The notes below the pieces were generated by a model, which saw nothing but the letters and a program-made list of their open reading frames with translations, did no database searches and was not told the DNA's origin. DNA of 64,000 bases, taken from positions 310,001 through 374,000 of the forward strand of contig NZ_JAPCKK010000001.1 in the NCBI RefSeq assembly GCF_030705605.1, in the 5' to 3' direction. This DNA comes from Paenibacillus zeirhizosphaerae. Its GTDB lineage: Bacteria > Bacillota > Bacilli > Paenibacillales > Paenibacillaceae. The stretch's first letter is position 1; every line of letters begins with the position of its first letter. Positions 23,811 through 32,685 of the stretch are shown in pieces. Both the position numbers and the translations under genes were made by a program.

Positions 23811-24212
23811 CTATTCAACAATGAGTTTGGCGGTCATGGTGTGATGACCGGTGCCACAGAACACGGAACAGTCAATCGCGTATTCACCTTTTTGCTCGGG
23901 CGTGATTACCTGAGACGTATTTCTGCTATCCAGTCGAACGTTAAGATTCTGGATGATGACACCATGTGTGCCCTCTGTGTTCTCAAATGAGATTTTTACG
24001 GGGACGCCCTGTTTCACACGGTATTCCTGCTGGTCAAATGCAAAATTGCTGGCCTTGATCACGACTTCTTCACTGGCAGTGGCTGCTTCGTCTGTCGTTT
24101 GCTGTCCGGATGAAGCCGGAGAAGCCCCGCTTCCGCAGGCAGACAGGAACAGAAGCAGCAGGCCTGCTGCTACCAGTAAGGATGCATTCCTTTTAACGAG
24201 CTTGATTCCCAC
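23811..24212 (-). CDS. CuA-type cupredoxin lipoprotein (cytochrome oxidase subunit II-like)
   Basis: A 133-residue lipoprotein. I chose GTG at 24212 because GGAGGAG precedes it by 6 bases and it gives a proper signal: KLVKRN, a hydrophobic core and the lipobox L-S-A-C at residue 26. The mature part is one cupredoxin domain with the full CuA ligand pattern: a histidine in TEGTHGVII and C-S-V-F-C-G-T-G-H-H-T-M (C-x3-C-x3-H-x2-M). There are no transmembrane helices beyond the signal, so it is not a true oxidase subunit II. It may carry electrons or copper to an oxidase at the membrane face; no other oxidase gene is nearby. Confidence 0.85.
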   Translation of the reverse strand: MGIKLVKRNASLLVAAGLLLLFLSACGSGASPASSGQQTTDEAATASEEVVIKASNFAFDQQEYRVKQGVPVKISFENTEGTHGVIIQNLNVRLDSRNTSQVITPEQKGEYAIDCSVFCGTGHHTMTAKLIVE

Positions 24213-24311
24213 ATGCTCTCCTCCAATTCGTTGGCTTATTCTATTTGCCATCATACCGCAAGTTGTCCTGGGAAGAGTGTGAAGAAATTTCGAAAAAGAT
24301 ATTCAAGCTGT

Positions 24312-24352
24312 AAAAAAAGAGGCGCTTCCCGGCGTTTGGGAAGGCCTCTTTT
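24312..24352 (-). terminator. Bidirectional-type terminator after yvlD-like gene
   Basis: GAGGC-TTCCC and GGGAAG-GCCTC arms around a GC-rich loop. On the reverse strand the stem is followed by seven T, and on the forward strand by TTTT. Confidence 0.85.
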
Positions 24353-24377
24353 GCCTGCTGTAGTTTCTTCGATAAAT

Positions 24378-24743
24378 CTAAGCACGGTCGTTGCTGCCCC
24401 GTCCGGCTTCAAAAGGCGTGGAAACCGGAATAAACAGGTCGATAAGTCCGATAACAAGTGCAGCAAGCAGAGCACCCAGCACAGAAACCTCCACACCGCC
24501 AACGATAAATTGTGCGATGTAGATGACTAGCGCGCTGACTAAAAAGCCTACTATGCCGCGCCCGAACGGATTGACTCTGCGGCCGAACATGGCTTCGATG
24601 ATAAAGCCGATGACGGCAATCACGATGGCGAGAATCAGAGCGCTCCAAAAACCGCCCACGCTGAATCCAGGTACAATCCACCCGACAACGAGAATCACGA
24701 GTGCTGCAACTACAAAACGTACAATAGTGCCTAGAATTTTCAT
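24378..24743 (-). CDS. YvlD-like four-helix membrane protein (phage holin superfamily IV)
   Basis: A 121-residue protein with four hydrophobic helices: about 5-25, 31-50, 58-80 and 84-106. The GWIVPGFSVGGFWSALILAIVIAVIGF and GRGIVGFLVSALVIYIAQFIVGG segments are typical of the YvlD/holin-superfamily-IV group. In B. subtilis, yvlD sits in a SigW-controlled envelope-stress operon; no other yvl gene is next to it here. The ribosome site AGGAGG precedes ATG 24743. The likely place is the cell membrane; the mechanism is unknown. Confidence 0.85.
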   Translation of the reverse strand: MKILGTIVRFVVAALVILVVGWIVPGFSVGGFWSALILAIVIAVIGFIIEAMFGRRVNPFGRGIVGFLVSALVIYIAQFIVGGVEVSVLGALLAALVIGLIDLFIPVSTPFEAGRGSNDRA

Positions 24744-24927
24744 GATTTGCCTCCTGTTCTGCTCTCAACCTGCAAATCGAATGGCAGGCTGGAGATTGCC
24801 GCGGGTTTCTTTAAAAATCCGCGCATATGCAAGCATTAGTATGTTACGTGGACGTCCGTCTTATGTGTGATGCGTCTATAATGCATTCAGAGCAAAAACA
24901 TGTTTGGATGCAAACGGCTGTAAATAG

Positions 24928-24953
24928 CGAAAGCTGCCAGCTTTCGTTATAAT
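24928..24953 (+). promoter_or_regulatory. mutS2 promoter region with palindrome
   Basis: TATAAT lies at 24948-24953. Immediately upstream, CGAAAGCT-GCC-AGCTTTCG (24928-24946) is a perfect 8-3-8 inverted repeat filling the -35/-10 spacer. I do not see a convincing -35. It may be an operator. Confidence 0.55.
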
Positions 24954-24981
24954 ACAGATATAACTGAGAGGAGCTGTAACG

Positions 24982-27345
24982 TTGGACGCAAAAATTTTGC
25001 AAACACTGGAATATGGTAAAATCTTAAGCTCATTGTCTAATTACACGCAAACGCCGTTGGGTAAACATGCAGCCATGCAGCTTCGCCCCAGCTCGGATGC
25101 GGCTCATATACAAGCATTACTGAAAGGAACGGATGAGGCTTTCGCTGTAGATCGTCTGAAGGGAACTCCTTCGTTTACCGGAGTGGTTGACATATCGCCT
25201 GCCGTAAAGCGTGCGCGCATCGGCGGCACATTGAATCCGCATGAACTGCTCGGCATTCGGACAACGATTCAGGCAGGACGGCGTATCAAGGTGTACATCG
25301 AGGGCGTGCATGAGGAGCATACCATTGAATCCCTGCTGTTTATCAGTGAACAGCTTTCCGACCAGAAGCTGCTGGAAAATGCGATCAAGGCATGTATCGA
25401 CGATAATGCCGAGGTGCTTGATACGGCAAGCTCGGAGCTGGCCCAAATACGCCGTGAGCTGCGTTCGGGTGAGGTAAGAATCCGTGAAAAGCTGGATTCC
25501 ATGATCCGCTCCTCTACGGTATCCAAGATGCTGCAGGATCAGATCATTACGATTCGCGGTGACCGGTTTGTGATCCCTGTCAAAGCGGAATACCGTTCCT
25601 ACTTCGGCGGCATTGTGCATGACCAGTCCGGCTCGGGCGCTACCCTGTTCATTGAGCCTGAATCGATCGTCACGATGAATAACAAGCTGCGTGAAACGAG
25701 ATTGAAGGAAGAACGGGAGATTGAGGTCATTTTACAAAAGCTGACCGCACAGGTGGGAGAACAGGCCGAATTGCTGCTCTACGATCTCGATCTGCTCGGT
25801 AACCTTGACTTTATATTCGCGAAAGCGCGTCTGGCCCGGGAAATGAAGGCAACGCTTCCGATGATTAACGATCGTGGCTTTGTAAGGCTGAAGAAAGGTC
25901 GCCATCCTCTGATTCCATTGGATAAAGTAGTGCCGATCGATGTTGAGCTGGGCGGCAGCTATTCGTCTATCATCGTGACCGGCCCGAATACCGGGGGAAA
26001 GACGGTAACGCTCAAAACGATTGGTCTGCTCAGTCTGATGGCCATGTCGGGACTGTTTGTTCCTGCTGAGGATGAGAGTGAGCTGTCTGTGTTTGATGCC
26101 ATCTATGCCGACATCGGCGATGAACAGAGCATCGAACAGAGCCTTAGTACATTCTCCAGCCATATGACGAATATTATCGGCATACTGCGGCAGATGACTC
26201 CGAGAAGCCTTGTGCTGTTGGATGAGGTGGGAGCGGGTACCGATCCTGCGGAGGGCTCGGCATTGGCGGTGGCTATATTGGAGCACATTCATGCCAGTGG
26301 CTGCCGCATGGTAGCGACAACGCATTATAGCGAGCTTAAGGCATATGCATATGAACGGGATGGCATTATTAATGCCAGTATGGAGTTTGATGTGGCTACG
26401 CTGAGTCCGACGTACCGCCTGCTCGTTGGTGTGCCTGGCCGAAGCAATGCTTTCGCGATTGCGGAACGGCTTGGTCTGTCCAAGCCAATTCTGGATTATG
26501 CCCGTGGTGAGGTAACAGAGGAGGATCAGCGTGTCGAGCATATGATTGCTTCTCTGGAGGAGAACCGGCTGACCGCTGAGCAGGAGCGCACTGCAGCCGA
26601 ACGGGTGCGCAGGGAGAATGAGGAGCTTCGCAGCCGCTATCAGGAGGAGCTCGACAAGCTTGAAAGACAGCGTGAGCGCATGCTGGAAAAAGCGGAGGAA
26701 GAAGCACGCCAGGTCGTGGAGAAGGCCCGCAGCGAATCGGAACGTATTATTACCGATCTGCGTAAGCTTGCCCAAGAGGAAGGCGCCGCAGTGAAGGAAC
26801 ATCGTTTGATCGCGGCCCGCAAGGAGCTTGATAAGGCGGAGCCGAAGCAGCGCAAAAAATCGTCCGTTCCACGTCAGTCCTCCAGAGCAAGGGCGATTGA
26901 GCCGGGAGATGAGGTTCATGTGCACAGCCTGAGGCAGAAGGGGCATGTTGTGGAGCTGTCCGGCAGCAAGGAGGCCGTCGTGCAGATGGGCATTATGAAA
27001 ATGAAGGTAAGCTTGGATGATCTTGAGCTGCTGGATGCGCCGAAGGCCGCTCAGCCGAAGCAACGCCCGGTTACCGGCGTGAACCGAACTCGCGACGACC
27101 GGGTGCGGAGCGAGCTGGATTTGAGGGGAGCCAATGTGGAGGAAGCGCTGATTGAAGTGGACCGATTCATGGACGAAGCCTTTATGGCTAATCTGGGCCA
27201 GGTCTACATTATTCATGGAAAAGGCACAGGTGTGCTTCGCTCCGGCATTCAGGACTATCTGCGCCGTCACAAGCATGTGAAAAGCTACAGGCTAGGCAAT
27301 TATGGGGAAGGCGGGTCAGGTGTGACTGTCGCCGAGTTAAAATAA
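24982..27345 (+). CDS. mutS2: Endonuclease/ribosome-splitting ATPase MutS2
   Basis: A 787-residue MutS2 of normal length. It has the core and clamp domains (about 1-290), the ATPase domain with Walker A GPNTGGKT (334-341), Walker B VLLDEVGAGTDP and a TTHYSELKAYAY switch, a long charged coiled coil (about 515-630), a KOW-like segment (EPGDEVHVHSLRQKGHVVEL) and a C-terminal Smr domain (about 708-787, LDLRGANVEEAL, IIHGKGTGVLR). MutS2 suppresses recombination and, in B. subtilis, splits collided ribosomes with its Smr domain. It starts at TTG 24982 with GAGAGGAG upstream. It lacks the mismatch-binding domain of MutS1, as expected. Confidence 0.97.
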   Translation: MDAKILQTLEYGKILSSLSNYTQTPLGKHAAMQLRPSSDAAHIQALLKGTDEAFAVDRLKGTPSFTGVVDISPAVKRARIGGTLNPHELLGIRTTIQAGRRIKVYIEGVHEEHTIESLLFISEQLSDQKLLENAIKACIDDNAEVLDTASSELAQIRRELRSGEVRIREKLDSMIRSSTVSKMLQDQIITIRGDRFVIPVKAEYRSYFGGIVHDQSGSGATLFIEPESIVTMNNKLRETRLKEEREIEVILQKLTAQVGEQAELLLYDLDLLGNLDFIFAKARLAREMKATLPMINDRGFVRLKKGRHPLIPLDKVVPIDVELGGSYSSIIVTGPNTGGKTVTLKTIGLLSLMAMSGLFVPAEDESELSVFDAIYADIGDEQSIEQSLSTFSSHMTNIIGILRQMTPRSLVLLDEVGAGTDPAEGSALAVAILEHIHASGCRMVATTHYSELKAYAYERDGIINASMEFDVATLSPTYRLLVGVPGRSNAFAIAERLGLSKPILDYARGEVTEEDQRVEHMIASLEENRLTAEQERTAAERVRRENEELRSRYQEELDKLERQRERMLEKAEEEARQVVEKARSESERIITDLRKLAQEEGAAVKEHRLIAARKELDKAEPKQRKKSSVPRQSSRARAIEPGDEVHVHSLRQKGHVVELSGSKEAVVQMGIMKMKVSLDDLELLDAPKAAQPKQRPVTGVNRTRDDRVRSELDLRGANVEEALIEVDRFMDEAFMANLGQVYIIHGKGTGVLRSGIQDYLRRHKHVKSYRLGNYGEGGSGVTVAELK

Positions 27346-27401
27346 TCGTCTTGGTATAAAAAGTGTTTGTTGTTGGACTGTAGCCGATTGGGAGGGAGAA
27401 A

Positions 27402-27818
27402 GTGAGAGAGATCGATCAACTGCTGACCTATCCGCTTGGCATGCTGCTGGGGTATTTTTCGGTTGCGGTGCTTCAGCTCATTGTATATTTGTATTGTTTT
27501 GAACTGGTGACCCGCTATAAGTGCTGGGATGAAATCCGCAAAGGTAATGTGGCAGTCGCCATGGCCACCGGCGGGAAAATATTCGGGATATGCAACATTA
27601 TGCGCTTCAGCATCACCGGCAGCTCCTCAGTGTACGATACAATGATCTGGTCGTTTCTAGGGTTCCTGCTGCTGCTGGCCGCTTATTTCTTGTTTGAATT
27701 TTTAACACCCGTATTTTCGATTGATCAGGAGATCAAAGAAGACAACAGGGCTGTAGGTTTGTTTTCCATGATCATTTCCGTCTCGCTGTCATATGTCATC
27801 GGTGCCAGTGTCGGTTAA
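27402..27818 (+). CDS. DUF350-like four-helix membrane protein
   Basis: A 138-residue membrane protein with four helices (about 12-35, 48-65, 80-102 and 115-135). The GNVAVAMATGGKIFGICNIM segment on helix 2 and the EFLTPVFSIDQEIKEDNRAVG loop are the pattern of DUF350/UPF0719 (YjfL) proteins, whose function is unknown. GTG 27402 follows GGGAGGGAG. It lies 57 bases after mutS2 and just before the zinc-ribbon gene, so the three may be one transcript. Confidence 0.75.
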   Translation: MREIDQLLTYPLGMLLGYFSVAVLQLIVYLYCFELVTRYKCWDEIRKGNVAVAMATGGKIFGICNIMRFSITGSSSVYDTMIWSFLGFLLLLAAYFLFEFLTPVFSIDQEIKEDNRAVGLFSMIISVSLSYVIGASVG

Positions 27819-27856
27819 TTTACAGTTTTAATTGCAATGAAATGGAGGATATGGAT

Positions 27857-28417
27857 ATGGAAAAAACCATTTGTCCTTGGTGCCAAACGGAAATCGTTTG
27901 GGATGAGGAGCTGGGCCCGGAAGAAGAGTGTCCCTACTGTCATAATGAGTTGAAGGGGTACCGGACGTTAACGGTCGATATTGGCGAAGATGAGGATGGA
28001 ACTTCGCGTGACCGTCAACTGGATGATCAGGATGATACGGAAGTGCAGGATGAGGAGATATTTCCCTGGCAGGGGGAAGATCTTCACAAGCTTCCGGTCC
28101 TGCATACGTTGCAGAAATATGAAGAAGGCGGGGAAGACCTGCTTGCCTATGAAGAGGGTGTCGAAAAAGTGCTGGACAGCCAGGAAGAGGTGCCTGAGTG
28201 TCCGCATTGCCGCGAATACATGCTGTTGACCGGAACAAGAACCGTTACGGTAGATACATTTATACCTTCTGTACCGGCTGTGCTCGGAAAACCCGTCCTT
28301 GAAGCGCCCTTTACCTTGAACCTTTACGTATGCACCGGATGTTTTCAGGTACAACAAAGTCTAGCCGAGGATGACAGGCTCCGGCTGATGCATACGCTGG
28401 GTTCCGGTCGTAAATAA
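27857..28417 (+). CDS. Acidic two-zinc-ribbon protein of unknown function
   Basis: A 186-residue soluble protein. I chose ATG 27857, which has GGAGG 8 bases upstream; the ATGs at 27842 and 27851 overlap that site. The N terminus has CPWC...CPYC (residues about 6-30) and the C-terminal half has CPHC...CTGC (about 119-160), two rubredoxin-like zinc knuckles. Between them is a very acidic linker (EDEDGTSRDRQLDDQDDTEVQDEE). I do not recognise a named family. Neighbours on both sides are membrane proteins. It could be an adaptor or RNA-binding protein; that is a guess. Confidence 0.75.
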   Translation: MEKTICPWCQTEIVWDEELGPEEECPYCHNELKGYRTLTVDIGEDEDGTSRDRQLDDQDDTEVQDEEIFPWQGEDLHKLPVLHTLQKYEEGGEDLLAYEEGVEKVLDSQEEVPECPHCREYMLLTGTRTVTVDTFIPSVPAVLGKPVLEAPFTLNLYVCTGCFQVQQSLAEDDRLRLMHTLGSGRK

Positions 28418-28508
28418 AAGACAGCAGCCCTCCTGACATGTTTTATGCATTTTGGGGCATGTTAACGGAAAGCCCGTAGGGCGGATTTCGGTTAGAGGGG
28501 GGACTCTG

Positions 28509-29723
28509 TTGAAATCGAGCTTGAATAAACAGTCCATTCTACTGCTTGGCATGAATGGGCTGTTTGTATTTGCAGGAGCGTTGTCAGGCACGTTTCTCAA
28601 CGTATACCTGTGGAAAGCCAAACCGGATTATGCTATGATCGGCTGGTTTACCGTTAGCCAGCAGTTGGCGCTGGGGCTGACCTTCTGGATCGGGGGCAAA
28701 TGGATAAAGGAGCATAATAAAATGAATGCGCTCCGCGTAGGTACCGCCCTGTCTGGGATCTTTTATCTGCTTGTGCTATGGTCCGGGCCCAGAGCTGTCC
28801 ATTTTATTTGGCCGCTCGGCTTACTGTTGGGTATTGCGCTCGGTCTGTTCTGGCTTGCTTTTAACGTTGTATATTTTGAGGTGACGAACAGCGACAATAG
28901 GGATCGATTTAACGGCTGGGTGGGTTTGCTCGGATCTTTGACGGGTATCGTCGGTCCGTGGCTCTCGGCTTGGATTATAGCAAGCATGGAAAATGACACA
29001 GGTTACCGTATCATCTTCAGTATTTCACTTGCGGTGTATACCGTCGGGGTGATCCTCAGCTTCTTCCTCAAGAAACGTAAGGTTGAAGGGAAATACGATT
29101 GGGCAGAGCCGTGGAACAGGCTTAATGACAGGAAAAGCTCCTGGAGGCCACTCTCTTTGGCGCTTGCCGCCCAAGGAATCCGTGAAGGGGTATTCTCCTT
29201 TCTCATCATTCTGCTCGTCTTTGCGGCAACCAAGCAGGAGTGGAAGCTCGGGCAATTTTCGTTGATTACGTCTGCGGTATCGCTTGTCAGCTTCTGGGCG
29301 GCTGGCAGATGGCTGCGGCCGCGCTACCGTTCCGCAGGCATGCTGCTGGGCGCGCTGCTGCTGGTTATGGTCCTGTTCCCTTTGTTGTGGAAGGTCCAGT
29401 ACGGTACGCTGCTGTTCATGGGCATCGGGACGTCCTTGTTTATCCCGTTATATATAATTCCCATCACCACACTTGGCTTTGATCTAATGGGGATGACGGA
29501 TCATGACGTTGCGAAACGGGTCGAGCTTGTTGTATTGCGAGAGCTGTGTCTCATGTCAGGCCGGCTGCTGGGCACCTTTATTTTTATCGGTGTGCTTTCT
29601 GTCAGCCGCATGCCACACGTTATTACATGGCTGATGATCGGCCTGGGGACGGCCCCTGTAATCGGCTGGTTCTTCGTGCGGGGCATGATGAAATCGGCAG
29701 AGTGGAAGCCGGCATCGGAATAA
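28509..29723 (+). CDS. Major facilitator superfamily transporter
   Basis: A 404-residue membrane transporter. I chose TTG 28509 after GAGGGGGG; the longer frame has no ribosome site and adds a polar N terminus. About 12 helices are visible in two blocks, separated by a basic cytoplasmic loop (FFLKKRKVEGKYDWAEPWNRLNDRK, about residues 190-215). The WIGGKWIKEHNKM loop after helix 2 corresponds to MFS motif A in degenerate form. The substrate is unknown. It resembles the YqgE/YttB-like group of Bacilli without a known role. An alternative is a general efflux pump. Confidence 0.85.
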   Translation: MKSSLNKQSILLLGMNGLFVFAGALSGTFLNVYLWKAKPDYAMIGWFTVSQQLALGLTFWIGGKWIKEHNKMNALRVGTALSGIFYLLVLWSGPRAVHFIWPLGLLLGIALGLFWLAFNVVYFEVTNSDNRDRFNGWVGLLGSLTGIVGPWLSAWIIASMENDTGYRIIFSISLAVYTVGVILSFFLKKRKVEGKYDWAEPWNRLNDRKSSWRPLSLALAAQGIREGVFSFLIILLVFAATKQEWKLGQFSLITSAVSLVSFWAAGRWLRPRYRSAGMLLGALLLVMVLFPLLWKVQYGTLLFMGIGTSLFIPLYIIPITTLGFDLMGMTDHDVAKRVELVVLRELCLMSGRLLGTFIFIGVLSVSRMPHVITWLMIGLGTAPVIGWFFVRGMMKSAEWKPASE

Positions 29724-29928
29724 CTGTGGCGTTTTTCTTAAGATTAAAGAATATACAAATTTCCAGTGAAGCTGAAGTACTCTTTAATCGCGAGAAAAGC
29801 TTCCGTTAATCGTGGTCTATCTTCTTACTATGCACTTGTTATAAATTGATGTAATATAAGTATTATCTTTTCCGCAGACCTGACATGAATTCAGTCATCG
29901 TCCGCGAAAACACGCTGGAGGTCTTTGC

Positions 29929-30429
29929 ATGACAGAGTTGAATGAGACAAAATTAAAAGTGCTGGAGCTTCTGAAAGAGGATGCCAGACGTACGCCCGCT
30001 CTGCTGGCGACCATGCTCGGCACTGCCGAGGAGGATGTCAAAGCGGCCATTCAAGAGCTGGAAGATAAGCATGTGATCGTGAAATATGCAGCGGTCGTCA
30101 ATTGGGACAAGGTTGATGACGAGAAGGTCACCGCGTTGATCGAGGTTCAGATTACGCCGGAACGGGGCAGAGGCTTTGAAGGCATTGCGGAGCGTATTTA
30201 TCTGTATCCACAGGTGAAATCGGTCTATTTGATGTCTGGAGCTTACGATCTGCTGGTCGAGGTAGAGGGCAGAAATCTGCGCGAAGTAGCCAATTTTGTA
30301 TCGGAGAAGCTGTCCCCGATTGACTCCGTATTATCGACCAAAACGAACTTTACACTTAAAAAATACAAGCAAGACGGCATTATCTTTGAGGATAAGGAAG
30401 AAGATAACCGTCTTATGATTTCGCCGTAA
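29929..30429 (+). CDS. alaR: Lrp/AsnC family regulator, AlaR-like
   Basis: A 166-residue regulator. Residues 1-60 are a winged HTH (KLKVLELLKEDARRTPALLATMLGTAEEDVKAAI), and residues about 65-145 are the RAM ligand domain (VTALIEVQITPERGRGFEGIAERIYLYPQVKSVYLMSGAYDLLVEVEG). It lies 14 bases before an alanine-type aminotransferase, the same pairing as B. subtilis alaR-alaT (yugG-yugH). It therefore probably senses alanine or a related amino acid and controls this operon. The symbol is given by synteny and family. Confidence 0.88.
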   Translation: MTELNETKLKVLELLKEDARRTPALLATMLGTAEEDVKAAIQELEDKHVIVKYAAVVNWDKVDDEKVTALIEVQITPERGRGFEGIAERIYLYPQVKSVYLMSGAYDLLVEVEGRNLREVANFVSEKLSPIDSVLSTKTNFTLKKYKQDGIIFEDKEEDNRLMISP

Positions 30430-30443
30430 AGGAAGCGACTCCC

Positions 30444-31658
30444 ATGACACTTAACCAAGAACAAGCTCCGAATGCCGACACCAGATCCATGAGTTCTTAT
30501 CTGGCACCCTTGGTCCGTGACATCCCGGCCTCAGGCATTCGGAAGTTTTTCGATCTCGTCGGAAGTAATAAAGATATTATTACATTGGGTGTGGGTGAGC
30601 CTGATTTTACAACACCTTGGCATATGCGTGAGGCCTGTGTGTATTCTCTGGAACGGGGATTTACAAGCTATACGTCCAACGCGGGCATGCCGGAGCTCCG
30701 CGAGGCGCTCAGCGGTTATTTGAGCGAACGGTTTTCCGTACATTATAATCCGCAGGATGAGATGATTGTAACGGTCGGTGGCAGTGAAGCCATTGATCTT
30801 GCTCTGCGGGCGCTCATTACACCCGGGGATGAAATTCTGATTCCGGAGCCTTGTTATATTTCCTACTCGCCGATTACGGCCATTGGTGGTGGTGTTGCGG
30901 TAGGTATTGAAACCTTCGCAGACAATGACTTCAAACTGACGGCGGAAGCGCTGGAGGCGAAAATAACGCCCCGCTCCAAGGTGCTGATTCTCTGCTATCC
31001 CAGCAATCCGACAGGTGCAACGATGACCTACGAGGATTGGCTTCCCATTGCGAAGGTGGTTGAAAAGCATGATCTGATCGTGATTTCAGACGAAATCTAC
31101 GCTGAACTCACCTATAATCAGAATCATGTCAGCTTTGCGGCAATACCGGGAATGATGGATCGTACGATTCTCGTTAGCGGCTTCTCCAAAGCCTTTGCGA
31201 TGACCGGCTGGAGAATCGGCTATACATGCGGGCATCGGGATATCATTTCCGCCATGCTTAAAATCCATCAATACACCGTCATGTGCGCACCTTCTATGGG
31301 GCAGGTGGCCGCATTGGAGGCGTTGCGGAACGGAATGGGCGAGAAGGACCGAATGGTCGATGCGTACAACCAGCGCCGCCGTCTGATGGTGCAGGGCTTC
31401 AGGGACATGGGACTGGATTGTCATGAACCGCAGGGGGCTTTTTATGTGTTTCCGAGTATTCAGTCCACTGGGTTAAGCTCGGATCAGTTTGCCGAAAGGC
31501 TGCTTTATGAGGCGAAAGTCGCCGCCGTGCCCGGAAATGTATTCGGTCTGGGTGGCGAAGGATATATGCGGTGCTCCTATGCAACATCGGTTGCTCAACT
31601 GACGGAGGCTTTGGAACGGATCGGGAATTTTGTGCACAAGCTGAGGGCCGAAGGTTAA
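30444..31658 (+). CDS. alaT: PLP-dependent aminotransferase, AlaT-like
   Basis: A 404-residue class I aminotransferase. The PLP lysine is K249 in VSGFSKAFAMTGWRIGY. Other marks are SNPTGATMTYEDW, ISDEIYAELTY and the C-terminal arginine in YMRCSYATS. The close coupling to an Lrp-type regulator matches B. subtilis alaRT, where the enzyme makes alanine from pyruvate and glutamate. Substrate preference cannot be read from the sequence alone; aspartate or aromatic activity is possible in this subgroup. Confidence 0.88.
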   Translation: MTLNQEQAPNADTRSMSSYLAPLVRDIPASGIRKFFDLVGSNKDIITLGVGEPDFTTPWHMREACVYSLERGFTSYTSNAGMPELREALSGYLSERFSVHYNPQDEMIVTVGGSEAIDLALRALITPGDEILIPEPCYISYSPITAIGGGVAVGIETFADNDFKLTAEALEAKITPRSKVLILCYPSNPTGATMTYEDWLPIAKVVEKHDLIVISDEIYAELTYNQNHVSFAAIPGMMDRTILVSGFSKAFAMTGWRIGYTCGHRDIISAMLKIHQYTVMCAPSMGQVAALEALRNGMGEKDRMVDAYNQRRRLMVQGFRDMGLDCHEPQGAFYVFPSIQSTGLSSDQFAERLLYEAKVAAVPGNVFGLGGEGYMRCSYATSVAQLTEALERIGNFVHKLRAEG

Positions 31659-31762
31659 GCTTTGATTTTTTTGAATAAAAAACCATTTAGTTCTTTTCTT
31701 TTTCCAATAATATGATATAATCCATTTTGGTATCGGGAGTAGATTTCTGGGAGGGGAAGTTC

Positions 31763-31981
31763 TTGTCTTGCACTGAGTATAGCCCGCTGATTCGGAATAC
31801 AAGCAGTAACCCCCTGGAGGATGAAATCTGTTCCTTGCGGGATCAAATGGTGCGCATATTTGAGCAGGGGAATCCTTTTACTTCTAATCAGGTGATTGAA
31901 ATTAGCTGTGAACTCGATCTTAAGATTAACGAATATATGAAATCTTGTTACGCTTATGTCGGCCACAGTCGGAGTACATAG
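31763..31981 (+). CDS. Spo0E-like aspartyl-phosphate phosphatase
   Basis: A 72-residue protein starting at TTG 31763 after GGGAGGGG. It carries the Spo0E family core: two helices ending in VIEISCELDLKINEYM, where the S-x-x-L-D motif holds the catalytic region. Family members dephosphorylate Spo0A-P and delay sporulation. A TATAAT at 31716-31721 may be its -10 and a clear terminator follows at 31996, so it is a single-gene unit. Paralogues are common in Bacilli and I cannot say which one this is. Confidence 0.85.
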   Translation: MSCTEYSPLIRNTSSNPLEDEICSLRDQMVRIFEQGNPFTSNQVIEISCELDLKINEYMKSCYAYVGHSRST

Positions 31982-31995
31982 CGACAAGTTATTAC

Positions 31996-32022
31996 GAGGA
32001 CCCTCCGGGGTCTTCTTTTTTT
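31996..32022 (+). terminator. Terminator of Spo0E-like gene
   Basis: GAGGACCC-TCC-GGGGTCTTC stem followed by seven T. Confidence 0.88.
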
Positions 32023-32073
32023 GCATTCACAACCTGTGCTATATTGGATGCATGGGAAAAGGGAGGTACATAG

Positions 32074-32637
32074 ATGAAGAGGCTGTTCAAGCTGTTCGGT
32101 GTGTTGGCATTTTTACTCGTGGCGGCAGGCTGCGGACAGGATGAAAGCACGACATTTTCCATCTTTATTATTGATAATCAGGGGGACCCGACATCCGTTA
32201 GCCAAGAGCTTGAGCAAAAGCTGCAGCAGAAGCTGGGGGAAGGGGGAACGACCGTTGAGGTTGTGGCCAGCCCAATGTATGACCGTTCAAAGCTATTAGT
32301 GGAATACGTGGCTGGAGAGCATGATATCTTCATTTTGCCGGAAGAAGATATGAGAAATAACGGAAGCGAAGGTGGAAATTTGCCTTTGGATGAATACTTT
32401 GATAAGAAAGCCTACCCTAGGGGAGTTTTTGAAGGAGCTATATTTAAGCCGGTCAATAAAGAGGGGCAGGCGACAGAGGAGACGGTCACGGAAACTCATT
32501 TGTATGGCATTCCTGCCGATCAGATGGCTCTGTTTAAGGACGTCGGTTACGCTTCATCCAATCTGTTTGCAACAATTCCGCCAAGAACGGGCAATTTGGA
32601 AGAAGCGGTCAGTGTATTGCAGGCATTGGCTGAATAA
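32074..32637 (+). CDS. Lipoprotein of unknown function
   Basis: A 187-residue lipoprotein with signal MKRLFKLFGVLAFLLVAAGC (lipobox V-A-A-G-C, Cys20). The mature part begins SIFIIDNQGDPTSVSQELEQKLQQKL and resembles the alpha/beta start of a binding protein: it contains VVASPMYDRSKLLVEYVAGEHDIFILPEEDM, much like lobe 1 of an ABC substrate-binding protein, but is only half that length. No ABC permease is adjacent. The ribosome site GGGAGG precedes ATG. It lies 48 bases before the cobU-like gene. The role is unknown. Confidence 0.8.
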   Translation: MKRLFKLFGVLAFLLVAAGCGQDESTTFSIFIIDNQGDPTSVSQELEQKLQQKLGEGGTTVEVVASPMYDRSKLLVEYVAGEHDIFILPEEDMRNNGSEGGNLPLDEYFDKKAYPRGVFEGAIFKPVNKEGQATEETVTETHLYGIPADQMALFKDVGYASSNLFATIPPRTGNLEEAVSVLQALAE

Positions 32638-32685
32638 TATTATTATTTACCGCTGTTTCTGTACGCTGACTGGGAGGGAATTTGC

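Noticed and set aside
25732..27276. A 514-codon reverse-strand open frame inside mutS2
   Set aside because: It is antisense to a conserved gene, rich in His/Leu/Arg as expected from reverse reading of its codons, with no family pattern.
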